Assembly (NCBI GenBank): GCA_024235915.1
Contig: JACKLO010000017.1
Span: 80,740 to 144,739 of the forward strand
DNA length: 64,000 nucleotides
From: Burkholderiaceae bacterium
GTDB lineage: Bacteria > Pseudomonadota > Gammaproteobacteria > Burkholderiales > Burkholderiaceae_C
Direction of reading: 5' to 3'
Shown here: piece by piece, positions 1 through 8,661 of the stretch
Layout of the letters: the number at the start of each line of letters is the position of its first letter
Position numbering within the stretch: position 1 is the first letter of the stretch
Position numbers and translations under genes: made by a program
Notes under the pieces: model-generated
Database searches by the model: none
The model's input: the letters and a program-made list of their open reading frames with translations, nothing else
Told to the model about the DNA's origin: nothing

Positions 1-434
1 TGGCCAAGGGCGCGGTGGACCTCGGCAAGCTGCAGGACGACGACGAGAAGAAGGCCGCCGAGGAAGCCGCTGAAGCCAGCAAGCCGCTGCTGGACAAGCT
101 CAAGGCGTCGCTGGGCGAGCGCGTGAAGGATGTGCGCGTGACGACACGCCTGGTCGATTCACCGGCCTGCGTGGTGGTGGACGAGGGCGACGTCAGCGCC
201 CACCTGGCCCGCATGCTCAAGGCCGCCGGACAGGAGGCGCCGAAGTCGCAGCCGATCCTGGAGATCAACCCAGGGCATGCGCTGCTGCGCCGGCTGGAGT
301 CGCCCGAGGCGGTGGACCAGTTCGACGACCTGGCGGCGCTGGTGTTCGAGCAGGCGCTGCTGGCCGAGGGTGGGCACCTGGAAGACCCGGGTGCCTTCGT
401 GCGGCGGGTCAACCGGTTGCTGGTGGGCGCCTGA
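1..434 (+). CDS. htpG: Molecular chaperone HtpG (Hsp90), C-terminal part
   Basis: The gene enters from outside the window, so only the last 143 or so codons are visible; the first complete codon is at 3. The product matches the C-terminal dimerisation domain of bacterial Hsp90: a Lys/Glu-rich stretch, then VTTRLVDSPACVVVDEGD and the helical end LEINPGHALLRRL. HtpG is a cytosolic ATP-dependent chaperone dimer. The N-terminal ATPase and middle domains lie upstream. The gene converges on srkA, with a GC-rich hairpin region between the two stops. Confidence 0.95.
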   Translation, partial: AKGAVDLGKLQDDDEKKAAEEAAEASKPLLDKLKASLGERVKDVRVTTRLVDSPACVVVDEGDVSAHLARMLKAAGQEAPKSQPILEINPGHALLRRLESPEAVDQFDDLAALVFEQALLAEGGHLEDPGAFVRRVNRLLVGA

Positions 435-489
435 CCACGCGCTGAGCCGGGGTCGTGGCGATCCCGGCTTGGCAGGTTCGCCCGCTTCG

Positions 490-515
490 GCCGACCGTTG
501 GGCCGACCGGTCGGC
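490..515. terminator. GC-rich hairpin between htpG and srkA
   Basis: GCCGACC at 490-496 can pair with GGTCGGC at 509-515 across a 12-nt loop, and 502-515 is itself a perfect 14-bp palindrome. It lies between two convergent stop codons (434 and 528), so it may end transcription from both sides. There is no T-tract, so a factor-independent terminator is uncertain. Confidence 0.35.
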
Positions 516-527
516 TGGGTGTGTGGC

Positions 528-1541
528 TCAGCCGCCCATCAAGGTGCACTGCTCCCGCAGCTGCGCCGTCTGCTGCGACCAATAGGCCGGCGTGCCGAAG
601 AACGGAAAGTTCAGGGGAAAGCTGGGGTCGTGCCAGCGCGCCGACAGCCAGGCGGCGTGGCGCAGCATGCGCAGGGTGCGCAGCGGCTCGATCAGCGGCC
701 GCTCCGCATCGTCGAATTCGCGGAAATCCTCGTAGCCGGCCAGCAGTTCGTCGAACTGGCGGCGCATCGTGGTGGCGTCGCCAGACACCAGCATCCACAG
801 GTCCTGCACGGCGGGGCCGTTGCAGGCGTCGTCGAGGTCAACCACGTGCGGGCCATCCCGCCAGAGCACATTGCCCGGGTGGCAGTCGCCGTGCAGGCGC
901 AGCGTCTGCACGGGGCCGGCGCGGCGAAACGCCTCGGCGATGGCGTCGGCGGCCCGCGCCGACGCATCGGCCCAGGCGGGGCGTTCACCGTCGGTGACGA
1001 GTTCCAGCGCCAGCAACTGGTGGCGTGCCGCGGCCGCATCCTCGCCGGGCGACATCGTCATGCGGTGCGAAAAGCCCTGGCGCGCGCCGACGGCGTGCAG
1101 GCGGCCGATGAAGGCGCCGATGCGCCGCAAAACGCCCGGTTGTTCCAACTCGGGCTCCCGCCCGGCGCAGCGGCGGGCGACGGTGAAACGGTGCGGCGTC
1201 TCACCCTCGAGCACGCCCAATGTCGGCGCCGCGGCTGGCAGCCAGCGCACCGTGTCGGCGGCGGGCGACAGCACCAGGGGTGGCACGACCGCGACTTCCT
1301 CGGCGGCCAGGTCAAGGGAGAAGGCGTGTTCCTCCAGGATCTGCGCGTCACTCCAGCGCCCGGGGCGGTAGAACTTGGCCACCACCGCCTGGCCGTCTTC
1401 CAGGAAGAGTTGCCAGACACGGTTCTCGTAGGAGTTCAGCTGCAGGATGCGCCCATCGCCGTGCAGGCCAGCGGTGGCCAGCGCATCCAGCACCTGTTGC
1501 GGTCCGAACCCGGCGTAACCGGCCGGCAGGGGCGCGTTCAA
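528..1541 (-). CDS. srkA: Stress response serine/threonine kinase SrkA (YihE/RdoA family)
   Basis: The 337-residue protein is close in length to E. coli SrkA (328). It has the aminoglycoside-phosphotransferase-like kinase fold: an ATP-site lysine in VVAKFYRPGRW near residue 56, the catalytic loop LHGDCHPGNVLW (residues 216-227, Asp219 as base) and a DFG-like VVDLDDA near 233-239 for Mg. SrkA is a cytosolic kinase that protects against envelope and oxidative stress death. The start is a TTG that overlaps the stop of the DUF2726 gene (ATTGA), so the two genes are probably translationally coupled. I found no better in-frame ATG. Confidence 0.93.
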   Translation of the reverse strand: MNAPLPAGYAGFGPQQVLDALATAGLHGDGRILQLNSYENRVWQLFLEDGQAVVAKFYRPGRWSDAQILEEHAFSLDLAAEEVAVVPPLVLSPAADTVRWLPAAAPTLGVLEGETPHRFTVARRCAGREPELEQPGVLRRIGAFIGRLHAVGARQGFSHRMTMSPGEDAAAARHQLLALELVTDGERPAWADASARAADAIAEAFRRAGPVQTLRLHGDCHPGNVLWRDGPHVVDLDDACNGPAVQDLWMLVSGDATTMRRQFDELLAGYEDFREFDDAERPLIEPLRTLRMLRHAAWLSARWHDPSFPLNFPFFGTPAYWSQQTAQLREQCTLMGG

Positions 1542-2290
1542 TGGCGGACCGGTGACGGCCTGGCGCCGGTTGAGCCCGGCGATTCGTCGTCACCCGCCAC
1601 GGGCGGCAGCGAGGACATGCCCCGCATGAAACCGCCCATCTCGCTCGGGGGCCCGCCCTCGCTGCTCATCCGGCTGTCGGTGCCGAAGAAGGAATCCTGG
1701 AAGAAGCCGGAGTCCTGCCACAGGGTGCGCGCGGGCCGTCGACGGCCGCCGGCCTCAGAGGGCGCGGCCGGGGTGGCGGCCAGTGGTGCGCGGGCCGCCG
1801 GCATCTGCTGCGGCACCAGCAACTGCAGTTCAGGCACCGACGGCAGGTGGTCGACCGGGCAGCGCAGGTAACGCACGCGGCAGGCCGCGAGCACCTTCTG
1901 CTTGATCTGCAGCGCGCGCCGCGAGTTGCCACGGTCGGTGTCGATGTCGATGGCGGCCAGCACACGGCCATTGGCGCTGCAGATGGCAAAACCGACGTGG
2001 GTGGAGCCCAACAGCTCATACCAGTAGCGCACCTGCTGCGGGTCGGTCGGCTGGCAGAAGCGCACCAGGGGCAGCTTGGACAGCACGATGTGATGAGGCA
2101 GGGCCTCCCGCAACTGCCGGTACACGCGCCGTTCGTCGCTGCTGAACACCGGGCGCGCCGTCAGCGTCCATTCTTCGGGCAGTGGTGGCGGCTCAGCCTG
2201 CCGCTGGCGCAGCGCCCACAGCGTCGCCGCCGCGGCCAGCAAGGCAGCCGACGCGATGGCGATGATCCAGGGAATGGTGTCTGGCGACAT
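1538..2290 (-). CDS. DUF2726 domain-containing membrane-anchored protein
   Basis: The start is taken at the ATG at 2290, which begins MSPDTIPWIIAIASAALLAAA, one N-terminal membrane helix. An in-frame extension upstream is possible but would put charged residues before the helix. After the helix comes the DUF2726 domain, roughly residues 45-160, with the family-like pattern of a Cys-containing segment (VRFCQ), VGFAICSANGRVLAAIDID and a C-terminal VRYLRCPVDHLPS. DUF2726 is related to nuclease-like folds in topoisomerase-linked proteins, but its role is unknown. The Pro/Gly-rich C-terminus looks disordered. The gene is coupled to srkA. Confidence 0.75.
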   Translation of the reverse strand: MSPDTIPWIIAIASAALLAAAATLWALRQRQAEPPPLPEEWTLTARPVFSSDERRVYRQLREALPHHIVLSKLPLVRFCQPTDPQQVRYWYELLGSTHVGFAICSANGRVLAAIDIDTDRGNSRRALQIKQKVLAACRVRYLRCPVDHLPSVPELQLLVPQQMPAARAPLAATPAAPSEAGGRRRPARTLWQDSGFFQDSFFGTDSRMSSEGGPPSEMGGFMRGMSSLPPVAGDDESPGSTGARPSPVRH

Positions 2291-2422
2291 GAAGCTGCGA
2301 GCGGGCGCTGGGCTGGCGCCGGGCGGCCGCTGGCGCAACGGGAGCGGATGTTACCCCTCGTTGCGGTTGGGCCCGCCCCTTGGCTGGGGGTGCCCGAGTC
2401 AGGTGGGGTGCCGCAGTGGCGG

Positions 2423-3118
2423 CTACTGCGACCCCAAGCCGCCGCTGCCGCCGACACCGGCATGCACGTCGGCGATGATGCCCAGCAAGTCGTCCAGGCG
2501 ACGGGCGCCGCGCTTCAGGTTGTAATCCAGCTCGGCCGCCTGGCGGCCGATGAGCTCCTCGACCTGGGTGCCCAGCGTTTCCGGCGGCAGCTTCAACACG
2601 GCTTCGGCGTCTCCACCGTCACGGTGCACCTTGGCGCCGGCGCTGCGCGCTATGCGCAGCATCGGCAGGTTTTCCGACAACGCGTGAACCACCAGCGTGT
2701 CGACATGGCGGTTGCGGGCGTGCAGCATCGCGTGCTCGAACAGGCGGCCGCCGAAACCCCGGCCGCGGTGGCTGGGGCGCACCGAGACGCCGAACTCTGC
2801 CGCATGGGTGCGTGCATGGTCGCCCATGTGCGCCAGGTGGGCCATCGCCAACAGGTCCAGGCGGCGGTTGAAGATGCCGAAGACTTCGTCGCGCTCGAAG
2901 TCGATCAGGTCGACATAGCGGCCGATCTGGGCGTCGGTGGCCGGGTGACCGAAGCGCAGATAGCGGTCGCCCTCGGGCAGCGCCAGCAGGTGGGCCAGGA
3001 TGCGGGGCCGGTGGCGCGGGGCCAGCGAACGGATCGGGACCCAGCGCGGCGTTTCCGGCACCGGGGTGCCTGTGTCAGGGGTGGCCGGGATCTGGCCGGA
3101 TGAAGTGACGGTTGCCAT
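2423..3118 (-). CDS. GNAT family N-acetyltransferase
   Basis: The 231-residue protein has a GNAT domain over about residues 45-170. The acetyl-CoA pyrophosphate-binding motif A is visible as VSVRPSHRGRGFGGRLFEHA (R-x-x-G-x-G), followed by a strand and helix with HALSENLPMLRIARSAGAKV, typical of motif B. The N-terminal 25 residues are Pro/Thr-rich and the C-terminus ends in a Gly-rich tail. The substrate cannot be told from sequence. It stands alone between the DUF2726-srkA pair and the rplM promoter region, divergent from rplM. Confidence 0.85.
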   Translation of the reverse strand: MATVTSSGQIPATPDTGTPVPETPRWVPIRSLAPRHRPRILAHLLALPEGDRYLRFGHPATDAQIGRYVDLIDFERDEVFGIFNRRLDLLAMAHLAHMGDHARTHAAEFGVSVRPSHRGRGFGGRLFEHAMLHARNRHVDTLVVHALSENLPMLRIARSAGAKVHRDGGDAEAVLKLPPETLGTQVEELIGRQAAELDYNLKRGARRLDDLLGIIADVHAGVGGSGGLGSQ

Positions 3119-3213
3119 CGTGTGGCCCCTCGAGTGCAGCGGTGCGCGGATCCTAACCAGTTTTCCTAGGGTTTACCCTCAAACAACAACCCACAATCTC
3201 ACGGCGTACGCCG

Positions 3214-3446
3214 TTACGCCGCGTCGGGAAGACTTGTATACTCGCGGGCTTTCCCTGAAAAACGGCCAGGGAAGAGATAGTCGACGCGTCCGGACATCGT
3301 GGCCTGAGAGGCCGCCCGGCACCCAGGCGAGCCTGCACGAAAGTGTTGCTGCTGAGGGTGCTCCACAAGCGGTTCCAAAGGTGGTTCGGGTGCGTGAACG
3401 TTGCCGTTGTGACTGGCGGGGCCTGCCCCGCCCTTGAAAGACCCTC
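3214..3446 (+). promoter_or_regulatory. rplM-rpsI promoter and about 200-nt 5' leader
   Basis: This 328-bp gap between the GNAT gene and rplM holds no gene. A good -10 box, TATACT, sits at 3237-3242; the matching -35 position 17 bp upstream (TTACGC, 3214-3219) is weak. Transcription from here gives a leader of about 200 nt before the rplM ATG. A small hairpin, GGCC-TGAGA-GGCC, lies at 3301-3313. In E. coli, L13 represses its own operon through the mRNA leader, so this one may bind L13, but I see no conserved structure that proves it. Confidence 0.5.
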
Positions 3447-3875
3447 ATGAAGACCTTCAGCGCCAAGCCGGCCGAGGTGAAGCACGAGTGGTATGTGATT
3501 GACGCCACCGACAAGGTGCTCGGACGTGTTGCCAGCGAAGTGGCACTCCGTTTGCGCGGCAAGCACAAGGCCATCTACACGCCTCACGTCGACACCGGTG
3601 ATTTCATCGTCGTCGTCAACGCCGACAAGATCCGAGTCACGGGTGCCAAGAGCGCCGACAAGATCTACTACCGCCACTCCGGTTTCCCGGGCGGCATCTA
3701 TGCCACCTCCTTCAAGGACATGCAGGCCCGTCACCCGGGTCGTGCGCTCGAGAAGGCGGTCAAGGGCATGCTGCCCAAGGGCCCGCTGGGCTACGCGATG
3801 ATCAAGAAGCTGAAGGTCTACGCCGGTGCCACGCACCCGCACACCGCCCAGCAGCCCAAGACCCTGGAACTGTGA
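3447..3875 (+). CDS. rplM: 50S ribosomal protein L13
   Basis: The 142-residue length is exactly usual for bacterial L13. The sequence begins MKTFSAKPAEVKHEWYVIDA and carries the family core GRVASEVALRLRGKHKAIYTPH, RHSGFPGG and the C-terminal LKVYAGATHPHTAQQPKTLEL. L13 is an early assembly protein of the large ribosomal subunit that binds 23S rRNA. It is followed after 7 bp by rpsI, the standard bacterial operon order. Confidence 0.99.
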   Translation: MKTFSAKPAEVKHEWYVIDATDKVLGRVASEVALRLRGKHKAIYTPHVDTGDFIVVVNADKIRVTGAKSADKIYYRHSGFPGGIYATSFKDMQARHPGRALEKAVKGMLPKGPLGYAMIKKLKVYAGATHPHTAQQPKTLEL

Positions 3876-3882
3876 GGACGCG

Positions 3883-4275
3883 ATGATCGGACAGTGGAAC
3901 TACGGCACCGGCCGTCGCAAGTCGTCGGTGGCACGTGTCTTCATCAAGAAGGGCACCGGCCAGATCACGGTCAACGGCAAGCCGATCGACCAGTACTTCG
4001 GCCGCCAGACCTCGATCATGATCGTCAAGCAGCCGCTGATGCTGACGGCCAATGACGCGGCCTTCGACATCAAGGTCAACGTGCACGGCGGCGGTGAAAG
4101 CGGCCAGGCCGGCGCGGTGCGTCACGGCATCACCCGTGCGCTGATCGACTACGACGCGGCGCTCAAGCCCGAGCTCAGCCACGCCGGCTTCGTGACCCGT
4201 GACGCCCGCGAGGTCGAGCGCAAGAAGGTGGGCCTGCACGGCGCCCGCCGTCGCAAGCAGTTCAGCAAGCGCTGA
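3883..4275 (+). CDS. rpsI: 30S ribosomal protein S9
   Basis: I chose the ATG at 3883, which begins MIGQWNYGTGRRKSSVARVF; this gives 130 residues, the usual size. The family pattern is complete: GRRKSSVARV near the start, the Gly-rich VNVHGGGESGQAGAVRHGI in the middle and the basic C-terminal tail KVGLHGARRRKQFSKR, whose last residues contact P-site tRNA in the 30S subunit. It is cotranscribed with rplM. Confidence 0.99.
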   Translation: MIGQWNYGTGRRKSSVARVFIKKGTGQITVNGKPIDQYFGRQTSIMIVKQPLMLTANDAAFDIKVNVHGGGESGQAGAVRHGITRALIDYDAALKPELSHAGFVTRDAREVERKKVGLHGARRRKQFSKR

Positions 4276-4353
4276 TGCCGGCTGCGGGCGGCGCCAGCTG
4301 GCGCCGCCCGTTCCGGTGGCCCGCCGCCCCGGCGGGCACCGTTCGGCCCTTCC

Positions 4354-5067
4354 ATGCGCTGGAAACTGCTGCGGCGCCGACTCTCCGTCAGCGCGCCGCG
4401 TGTCATCGTCCGCAGCCACCTGCCTTGGCCTTTGCGCTGGGCGGTGGCTGCTGTCGTTCTGGGGTTCTCCGGCGCCATTGCGCTCTGGGCCTTTGAGACG
4501 GGCAAGGAACTCGCCGGTGTCGATGCCGGGCTGCGCGATGAACTCGTCCACCTGCGCGCCGAAGTGCAGGTGCTGCGCGAAGAGCGCGACCGTGCGCAAT
4601 CCATCGCCAACGCCGCCGATGGCCTGCTCAAGGCCGAGCGTGCCGCCCAGGAACGGCTGGTTCAGGACCTGCGTGAGGCGCGCGAGCGTCAACAGGCGCT
4701 GGAATCCGACCTGGGCTTCTTCGAACGCCTGCTGCCCGCTGCCGGCAGCAGTGCATTGCAGGTGCGGGCCCTGCAGGCCGAGACCGTCGCACCGGGGCAG
4801 ACGCGCTTTCAATTGCTGCTGATGCAGGCCGGTCGATCGCCCGCGGTCTTTGATGGGCGGTACGACATCCGTCTGGTGGGTACCTTGGACGGGCGGCCTT
4901 GGACGGCCGGCTTGCCGACGGGGCCGCAGCCATTGCGCCTGGGTCAGTATGCGCGCCTGGAAGGCGTGCTCGAACATCCCGTAGGCGCCGTGCTAAAACG
5001 CGTGGAGGCGCTGATCACCGACGGCGCCGGCAAGCTGCGCGCCAGTGAAACCCAGAAGCTCGACTGA
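4354..5067 (+). CDS. DUF6776 family inner-membrane coiled-coil protein
   Basis: The 237-residue protein has a short basic cytosolic start, one membrane helix at about residues 30-50 (WAVAAVVLGFSGAIALWAF), a long coiled coil at about 55-125 rich in Leu, Glu, Arg and Gln, and a C-terminal beta-rich domain outside the membrane. This layout and its place between rpsI and bactofilin match the Burkholderiales family annotated DUF6776. No function is known. Membership in a cluster with bactofilin suggests an envelope or cell-shape role, which is only an inference from context. Confidence 0.75.
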   Translation: MRWKLLRRRLSVSAPRVIVRSHLPWPLRWAVAAVVLGFSGAIALWAFETGKELAGVDAGLRDELVHLRAEVQVLREERDRAQSIANAADGLLKAERAAQERLVQDLREARERQQALESDLGFFERLLPAAGSSALQVRALQAETVAPGQTRFQLLLMQAGRSPAVFDGRYDIRLVGTLDGRPWTAGLPTGPQPLRLGQYARLEGVLEHPVGAVLKRVEALITDGAGKLRASETQKLD

Positions 5068-5089
5068 GCCGCCGAAGGAGACACGACCC

Positions 5090-5488
5090 ATGCTGTTCTC
5101 ACGCAAGACGCAGACCCCCATCCGCACGCTGGTGGGTGAAGGCACGGTGCTGCGGGGTGAAATCCGCTTCGGCGATGGCCTGCGCATCGACGGTGAGGTC
5201 CATGGCGACGTCGTGGCAGACCCCATCGCCGGCAGCCTGGTCGTGATCAGCGAGAAAGCCACGGTTCGGGGCAAGGTCAAGGCCGCGCATGTCATCATCG
5301 ATGGCAGCGTCATGGGGCCTGTCACTTCCACCGAGATGCTGGAATTGCAACCCCGGGCCGCAGTGGTCGGCGACGTGCACTACGACGTGCTGGAGATGCA
5401 CCCGGGCGCCACCATCGATGGCGAACTCAAGCCGATCAAGTCCACCGAGAAGCCCGCCCTGAAGCTCGCTGCCGCCAACGACGCCTGA
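5090..5488 (+). CDS. Bactofilin (polymer-forming cytoskeletal protein)
   Basis: The start is the ATG at 5090, with GAAGGAG at 5074-5080 as ribosome-binding site. The 132-residue product has the bactofilin core at about residues 10-115, a right-handed beta-helix seen as regularly spaced hydrophobic and Gly turns (GEGTVLRGEIRFGDGLRIDG, EVHGDVV, GKVKAAHVIIDGSVMG). Short charged ends flank the core. Bactofilins self-assemble without nucleotide into filaments at the inner membrane and often organise cell-wall or polar structures. The partner here is unknown; the preceding coiled-coil membrane protein is the obvious candidate. Confidence 0.93.
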   Translation: MLFSRKTQTPIRTLVGEGTVLRGEIRFGDGLRIDGEVHGDVVADPIAGSLVVISEKATVRGKVKAAHVIIDGSVMGPVTSTEMLELQPRAAVVGDVHYDVLEMHPGATIDGELKPIKSTEKPALKLAAANDA

Positions 5489-5505
5489 ACCTCGAGGATC
5501 ACCCC

Positions 5506-5880
5506 ATGAATGCCATTGCTGAAAACCTGACCCCCGCCACCGACGAGATGCCCGCGCCCCTGGTCTTCACCGACAGCGCCGCGGCCAAGGTGGCCGACCT
5601 GGTGGCCGAAGAAGGCAACCCTGAACTGAAGCTGCGCGTGTTCGTGCAGGGCGGCGGCTGTTCGGGGTTCCAGTACGGGTTCACCTTCGACGAGATCGTG
5701 AACGACGACGACACGCAGATGTCGAAGAACGGCGTCACGCTGTTGATCGACGCCATGAGCCTGCAGTACCTGGTGGGCGCCGAGATCGACTACAAGGAAG
5801 ACCTGCAGGGCGCGCAATTCGTGATCAAGAACCCGAACGCGACCACCACCTGCGGCTGCGGCTCCTCCTTCTCGGTCTGA
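5506..5880 (+). CDS. erpA: Iron-sulfur cluster insertion protein ErpA
   Basis: This 124-residue A-type carrier has the three conserved cysteines: one in the GGGCSGFQYGF motif near residue 50, and two in the C-terminal TCGCGSSFSV. ErpA receives Fe-S clusters from the assembly scaffold and delivers them to apo-proteins, including those of isoprenoid synthesis and respiration. The length and the VFTDSAAAKVADLVAEEGNP start fit ErpA better than IscA. It lies 17 bp after the bactofilin gene and is probably cotranscribed with it. Confidence 0.96.
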   Translation: MNAIAENLTPATDEMPAPLVFTDSAAAKVADLVAEEGNPELKLRVFVQGGGCSGFQYGFTFDEIVNDDDTQMSKNGVTLLIDAMSLQYLVGAEIDYKEDLQGAQFVIKNPNATTTCGCGSSFSV

Positions 5881-5887
5881 AGTCCCG

Positions 5888-5903
5888 CGGGCCGTCTGGC
5901 CCG
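5888..5903. terminator. Small hairpin between convergent erpA and anmK
   Basis: CGGGCC and GGCCCG pair as a 6-bp stem with a GTCT loop, 8 bp after the erpA stop and inside the 74-bp gap to the anmK stop. No run of T follows, so its termination activity is uncertain. Confidence 0.4.
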
Positions 5904-5954
5904 ATCCCGATCCTCGCTGGATACGGCGTGGCACGGCGCTGAGGCCGGACACCC

Positions 5955-7052
5955 TCAAGCCGGGTAGAGCGCCCCCAGGATCCGCGGCCCGATCGCGCCG
6001 GTCACTGCCGGCAGGTTGCCCGGCCGGCGCTCCACGAATGCCTGTGCCAGCCAGGCGAACGCCCACGCCTCCACGTGCTCAGGGGCCACGCCGTCGGCGT
6101 GGGTGTCCCGTACTTCCATGCCGGGCAAGGCCCTGGCCAGTGCCGCCATCAGCGCGTCGTTGCGCGCGCCGCCGCCGCACACCCGCAGCCGCGTCGTGTG
6201 TGGCGCCTGCGACAGCAACGCGTCGGCGACGGTGGACACCGTCAGCGCCAGCAACGTCGCCATCACGTCCTGCGGCGTGATGCCCGGGTGTGCAGCCAGA
6301 CGTGCCTGCAGCCAGCCCGGCTCGAACAGGTCCCGGCCTGTGCTCTTGGGCGGCCGCGCGCGAAAAAAGGCCTCATCGCGCAGCGAAGCCAGCAACCCGG
6401 GATCGACGCGGCCGCCTGCGGCCCAGGCGCCATGGGCGTCGTAGGCCTGACCCAGATGCTGCTGCGCCCAGTGGTCCAGCAACGCGTTGGCAGGCCCCGT
6501 GTCGAAGCCCAGCACCCCGCCGTCGGCGGCGAGCAGGGTCAGATTGGCGATGCCCCCGAGGTTCAGAACCGCCGTGTCCTCCCCTGGACGCGCAAACCGT
6601 GCGGCATGGAACGCCGGCACCAAGGGTGCGCCCTGGCCGCCGGCGGCGACATCCCGGCTGCGCAGGTTGGCGACCACATCCACGCCGCTGCGTTCCGCCA
6701 GGCGTGCCGCATCGAGCAACTGGATCGTGTAGCCCTGCTCCGGGCGATGGCGCACGGTCTGGCCATGGGCGCCCACGGCGCGCACCTGTGTGGCGGGCAC
6801 GCCCGCCGCCGCAAGCACGGCCGCCAGGCTGTCGGCGTAGACATCGGCGAGGTCACGCGCAGCCGCCGCAGCGCGGGCCAGTTCGTCGATGCCGTCGCGG
6901 GCATTCAGCGCAAGCAGCTCGTCATGCAGACGGACCGGCAGCGGCTGGTGGTGGTGGGCACGCAGCCGGCCGTCGGGGCTGGCTTCAACCAGCACGGCAT
7001 CCACGCCATCCAGCGAGGTGCCGGACATCAAACCGGCGTAAAGCGCATGCAT
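5955..7052 (-). CDS. anmK: Anhydro-N-acetylmuramic acid kinase AnmK
   Basis: The 365 residues match the family length. The protein starts MHALYAGLMSGTSLDGVDAV, the ATP phosphate-binding loop (SGTSLDG, residues 10-16). It also contains VNLRSRDVAAGGQGAPLVPAF-type substrate residues, LNLGGIANLT and GFDTGPANALLD, all signature segments. AnmK hydrolyses and phosphorylates 1,6-anhydroMurNAc to MurNAc-6-phosphate in cell-wall recycling. It is downstream of an M23 peptidase gene on the same strand (63-bp gap), which fits peptidoglycan turnover. Confidence 0.97.
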   Translation of the reverse strand: MHALYAGLMSGTSLDGVDAVLVEASPDGRLRAHHHQPLPVRLHDELLALNARDGIDELARAAAAARDLADVYADSLAAVLAAAGVPATQVRAVGAHGQTVRHRPEQGYTIQLLDAARLAERSGVDVVANLRSRDVAAGGQGAPLVPAFHAARFARPGEDTAVLNLGGIANLTLLAADGGVLGFDTGPANALLDHWAQQHLGQAYDAHGAWAAGGRVDPGLLASLRDEAFFRARPPKSTGRDLFEPGWLQARLAAHPGITPQDVMATLLALTVSTVADALLSQAPHTTRLRVCGGGARNDALMAALARALPGMEVRDTHADGVAPEHVEAWAFAWLAQAFVERRPGNLPAVTGAIGPRILGALYPA

Positions 7053-7114
7053 GCGGCGGTCGAGCTCAGGCGGCCTGAGCGCGGAGAGCGGCGCCCGGCC
7101 GCCGTGCCGGAGGA

Positions 7115-8548
7115 CTACTCGGCGTCAACCGTGATGCCGCGCATCGACTCGGCAATGCGCAGCTGCGTCTTCACGCCCTGGGCCACTTGCTCGAACTGCG
7201 GCCGCATCGTCGCGGCCAGCTGCACCGTCTCGCCCGACTTCAACAGCTTGCGCGGGTCCTGGTGGTTGCCGTTGACGCGGAACTCGAAGTGCAGGTGCGG
7301 GCCGGTGGACCAGCCCGTGGAGCCCACCAGACCGACGTTGTCGCCCTGCTCGATGCGCTGGCCCTTGCGCACGTTGATGCGGCTCATGTGCGCATAGAAC
7401 GTGCTCTTGCCATTGCCGTGGCGGATCTCCACCGCGTTGCCATACCCGTTCTGCCAGCCCGCGAACTCGACCACACCGGCACCGACGGTGCGGATCGGCG
7501 TGCCACGCGGCGCCGCGTAGTCGATGCCCTTGTGCGCCCGCCACTTCTTCAGGATCGGGTGGAAGCGCATCGCAAAGCCGGAGCTCACGCGCGAGAACGC
7601 CATGGGGCTGGTCAGGAAGGTGCGCTGCTTGCTGCTGCCGTCCAGCGCGAAGTAGCCACCCTTGCCGCCGCCGGCCTGGGGAAACCAGACGGCCTGGTAA
7701 GACTTGCCGGCGTTGACGAACTCGGCCGCCAGCACCCGGCCGGTGCCACTGTTCCAGGTGATCGGCTCGCCGTCGGCCGTCAGCGATTCATAGACGACGC
7801 TGAAGGTGTCGCCTTGGCGCAGTTCGCGGTGGAAGTCGATCTCGTTGGAGAAGACCTCGGCCACCTGGATGGAGATCGGGTCGGGGATGCGCGCCGCATC
7901 GGCCGCGGCGAACAGCGAACTCGTGATGGTGCCGCTGCCCAGGCGCACCTGCGTCTGCAGCGGCGCGGTCTCCAGCCGTGCCAACCACTGGTCGGCCACC
8001 CGCTCCACCGTCAGGCGCGTGAAATGGCTCAGCTGCTCGTTGGCCCGCTCGGCCGGGTAGCGGGCCACCAGTTGCGTCAGGGCGCCAGCGTCGTTGGTCG
8101 TGACCTGGACCATCTTGCCTGCCCGACCCTGGAACAGGCGGCGCGCCGTCGGGTCCTTGCGCAGGAAGGCGGCGGCGTCGCCATCCACCACCCCCAGGCG
8201 GGCCAACAGGCCTTCGGCACTGTCGCTGCTGCGGGTGAGGTCGGCGCGGGTCAGTTCCAGATCCAGCGATTCCAGCGCTTCCAGCTGCGCCTGCAGCCCC
8301 TCGGGCACGATCTCCTCGGTCACCAGGCGCTGCGGCAGCGTGGCGGCGTCAGGGGCCATCGGCGCAATGCCGAAGGCCAACGCAGAAAAGCCCACCAGCC
8401 CGGCCAGCACGCTGCCATGCACGAGGCGGCGATGCGCGGCATGCCAGGACAGCACCTGCTGGGCATGGTGCTGGAAACGGGCGGTCAACTGGGCAGCGAG
8501 GTCGGATTGCAACGGTGTCAGGCCACTAGAATCGGGTCCGAAGGGCAT
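7115..8548 (-). CDS. M23 family metallopeptidase (peptidoglycan endopeptidase)
   Basis: This 477-residue protein has an N-terminal cytosolic tail, one membrane helix at about residues 43-62, an OapA/LysM-like middle region and a C-terminal LytM domain. The zinc ligands are visible as H339-x3-D343 (HKGID) and the H418-x-H420 pair (PHLHFE), so it should be an active DD-endopeptidase rather than a degenerate NlpD-type activator. It acts in the periplasm on peptide cross-links. It is divergent from tyrS with about 110 bp between starts, and upstream of anmK. Confidence 0.93.
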   Translation of the reverse strand: MPFGPDSSGLTPLQSDLAAQLTARFQHHAQQVLSWHAAHRRLVHGSVLAGLVGFSALAFGIAPMAPDAATLPQRLVTEEIVPEGLQAQLEALESLDLELTRADLTRSSDSAEGLLARLGVVDGDAAAFLRKDPTARRLFQGRAGKMVQVTTNDAGALTQLVARYPAERANEQLSHFTRLTVERVADQWLARLETAPLQTQVRLGSGTITSSLFAAADAARIPDPISIQVAEVFSNEIDFHRELRQGDTFSVVYESLTADGEPITWNSGTGRVLAAEFVNAGKSYQAVWFPQAGGGKGGYFALDGSSKQRTFLTSPMAFSRVSSGFAMRFHPILKKWRAHKGIDYAAPRGTPIRTVGAGVVEFAGWQNGYGNAVEIRHGNGKSTFYAHMSRINVRKGQRIEQGDNVGLVGSTGWSTGPHLHFEFRVNGNHQDPRKLLKSGETVQLAATMRPQFEQVAQGVKTQLRIAESMRGITVDAE

Positions 8549-8661
8549 GCATCACACATGCCGGCCGGGCCGCGGCGCACCGTCGACCCCCTAAAACGAG
8601 GGTCCAAGTATAGCGTCGTGCAATGTGCCCGATCCTGCGAACAAATACCGATAACTTTGTC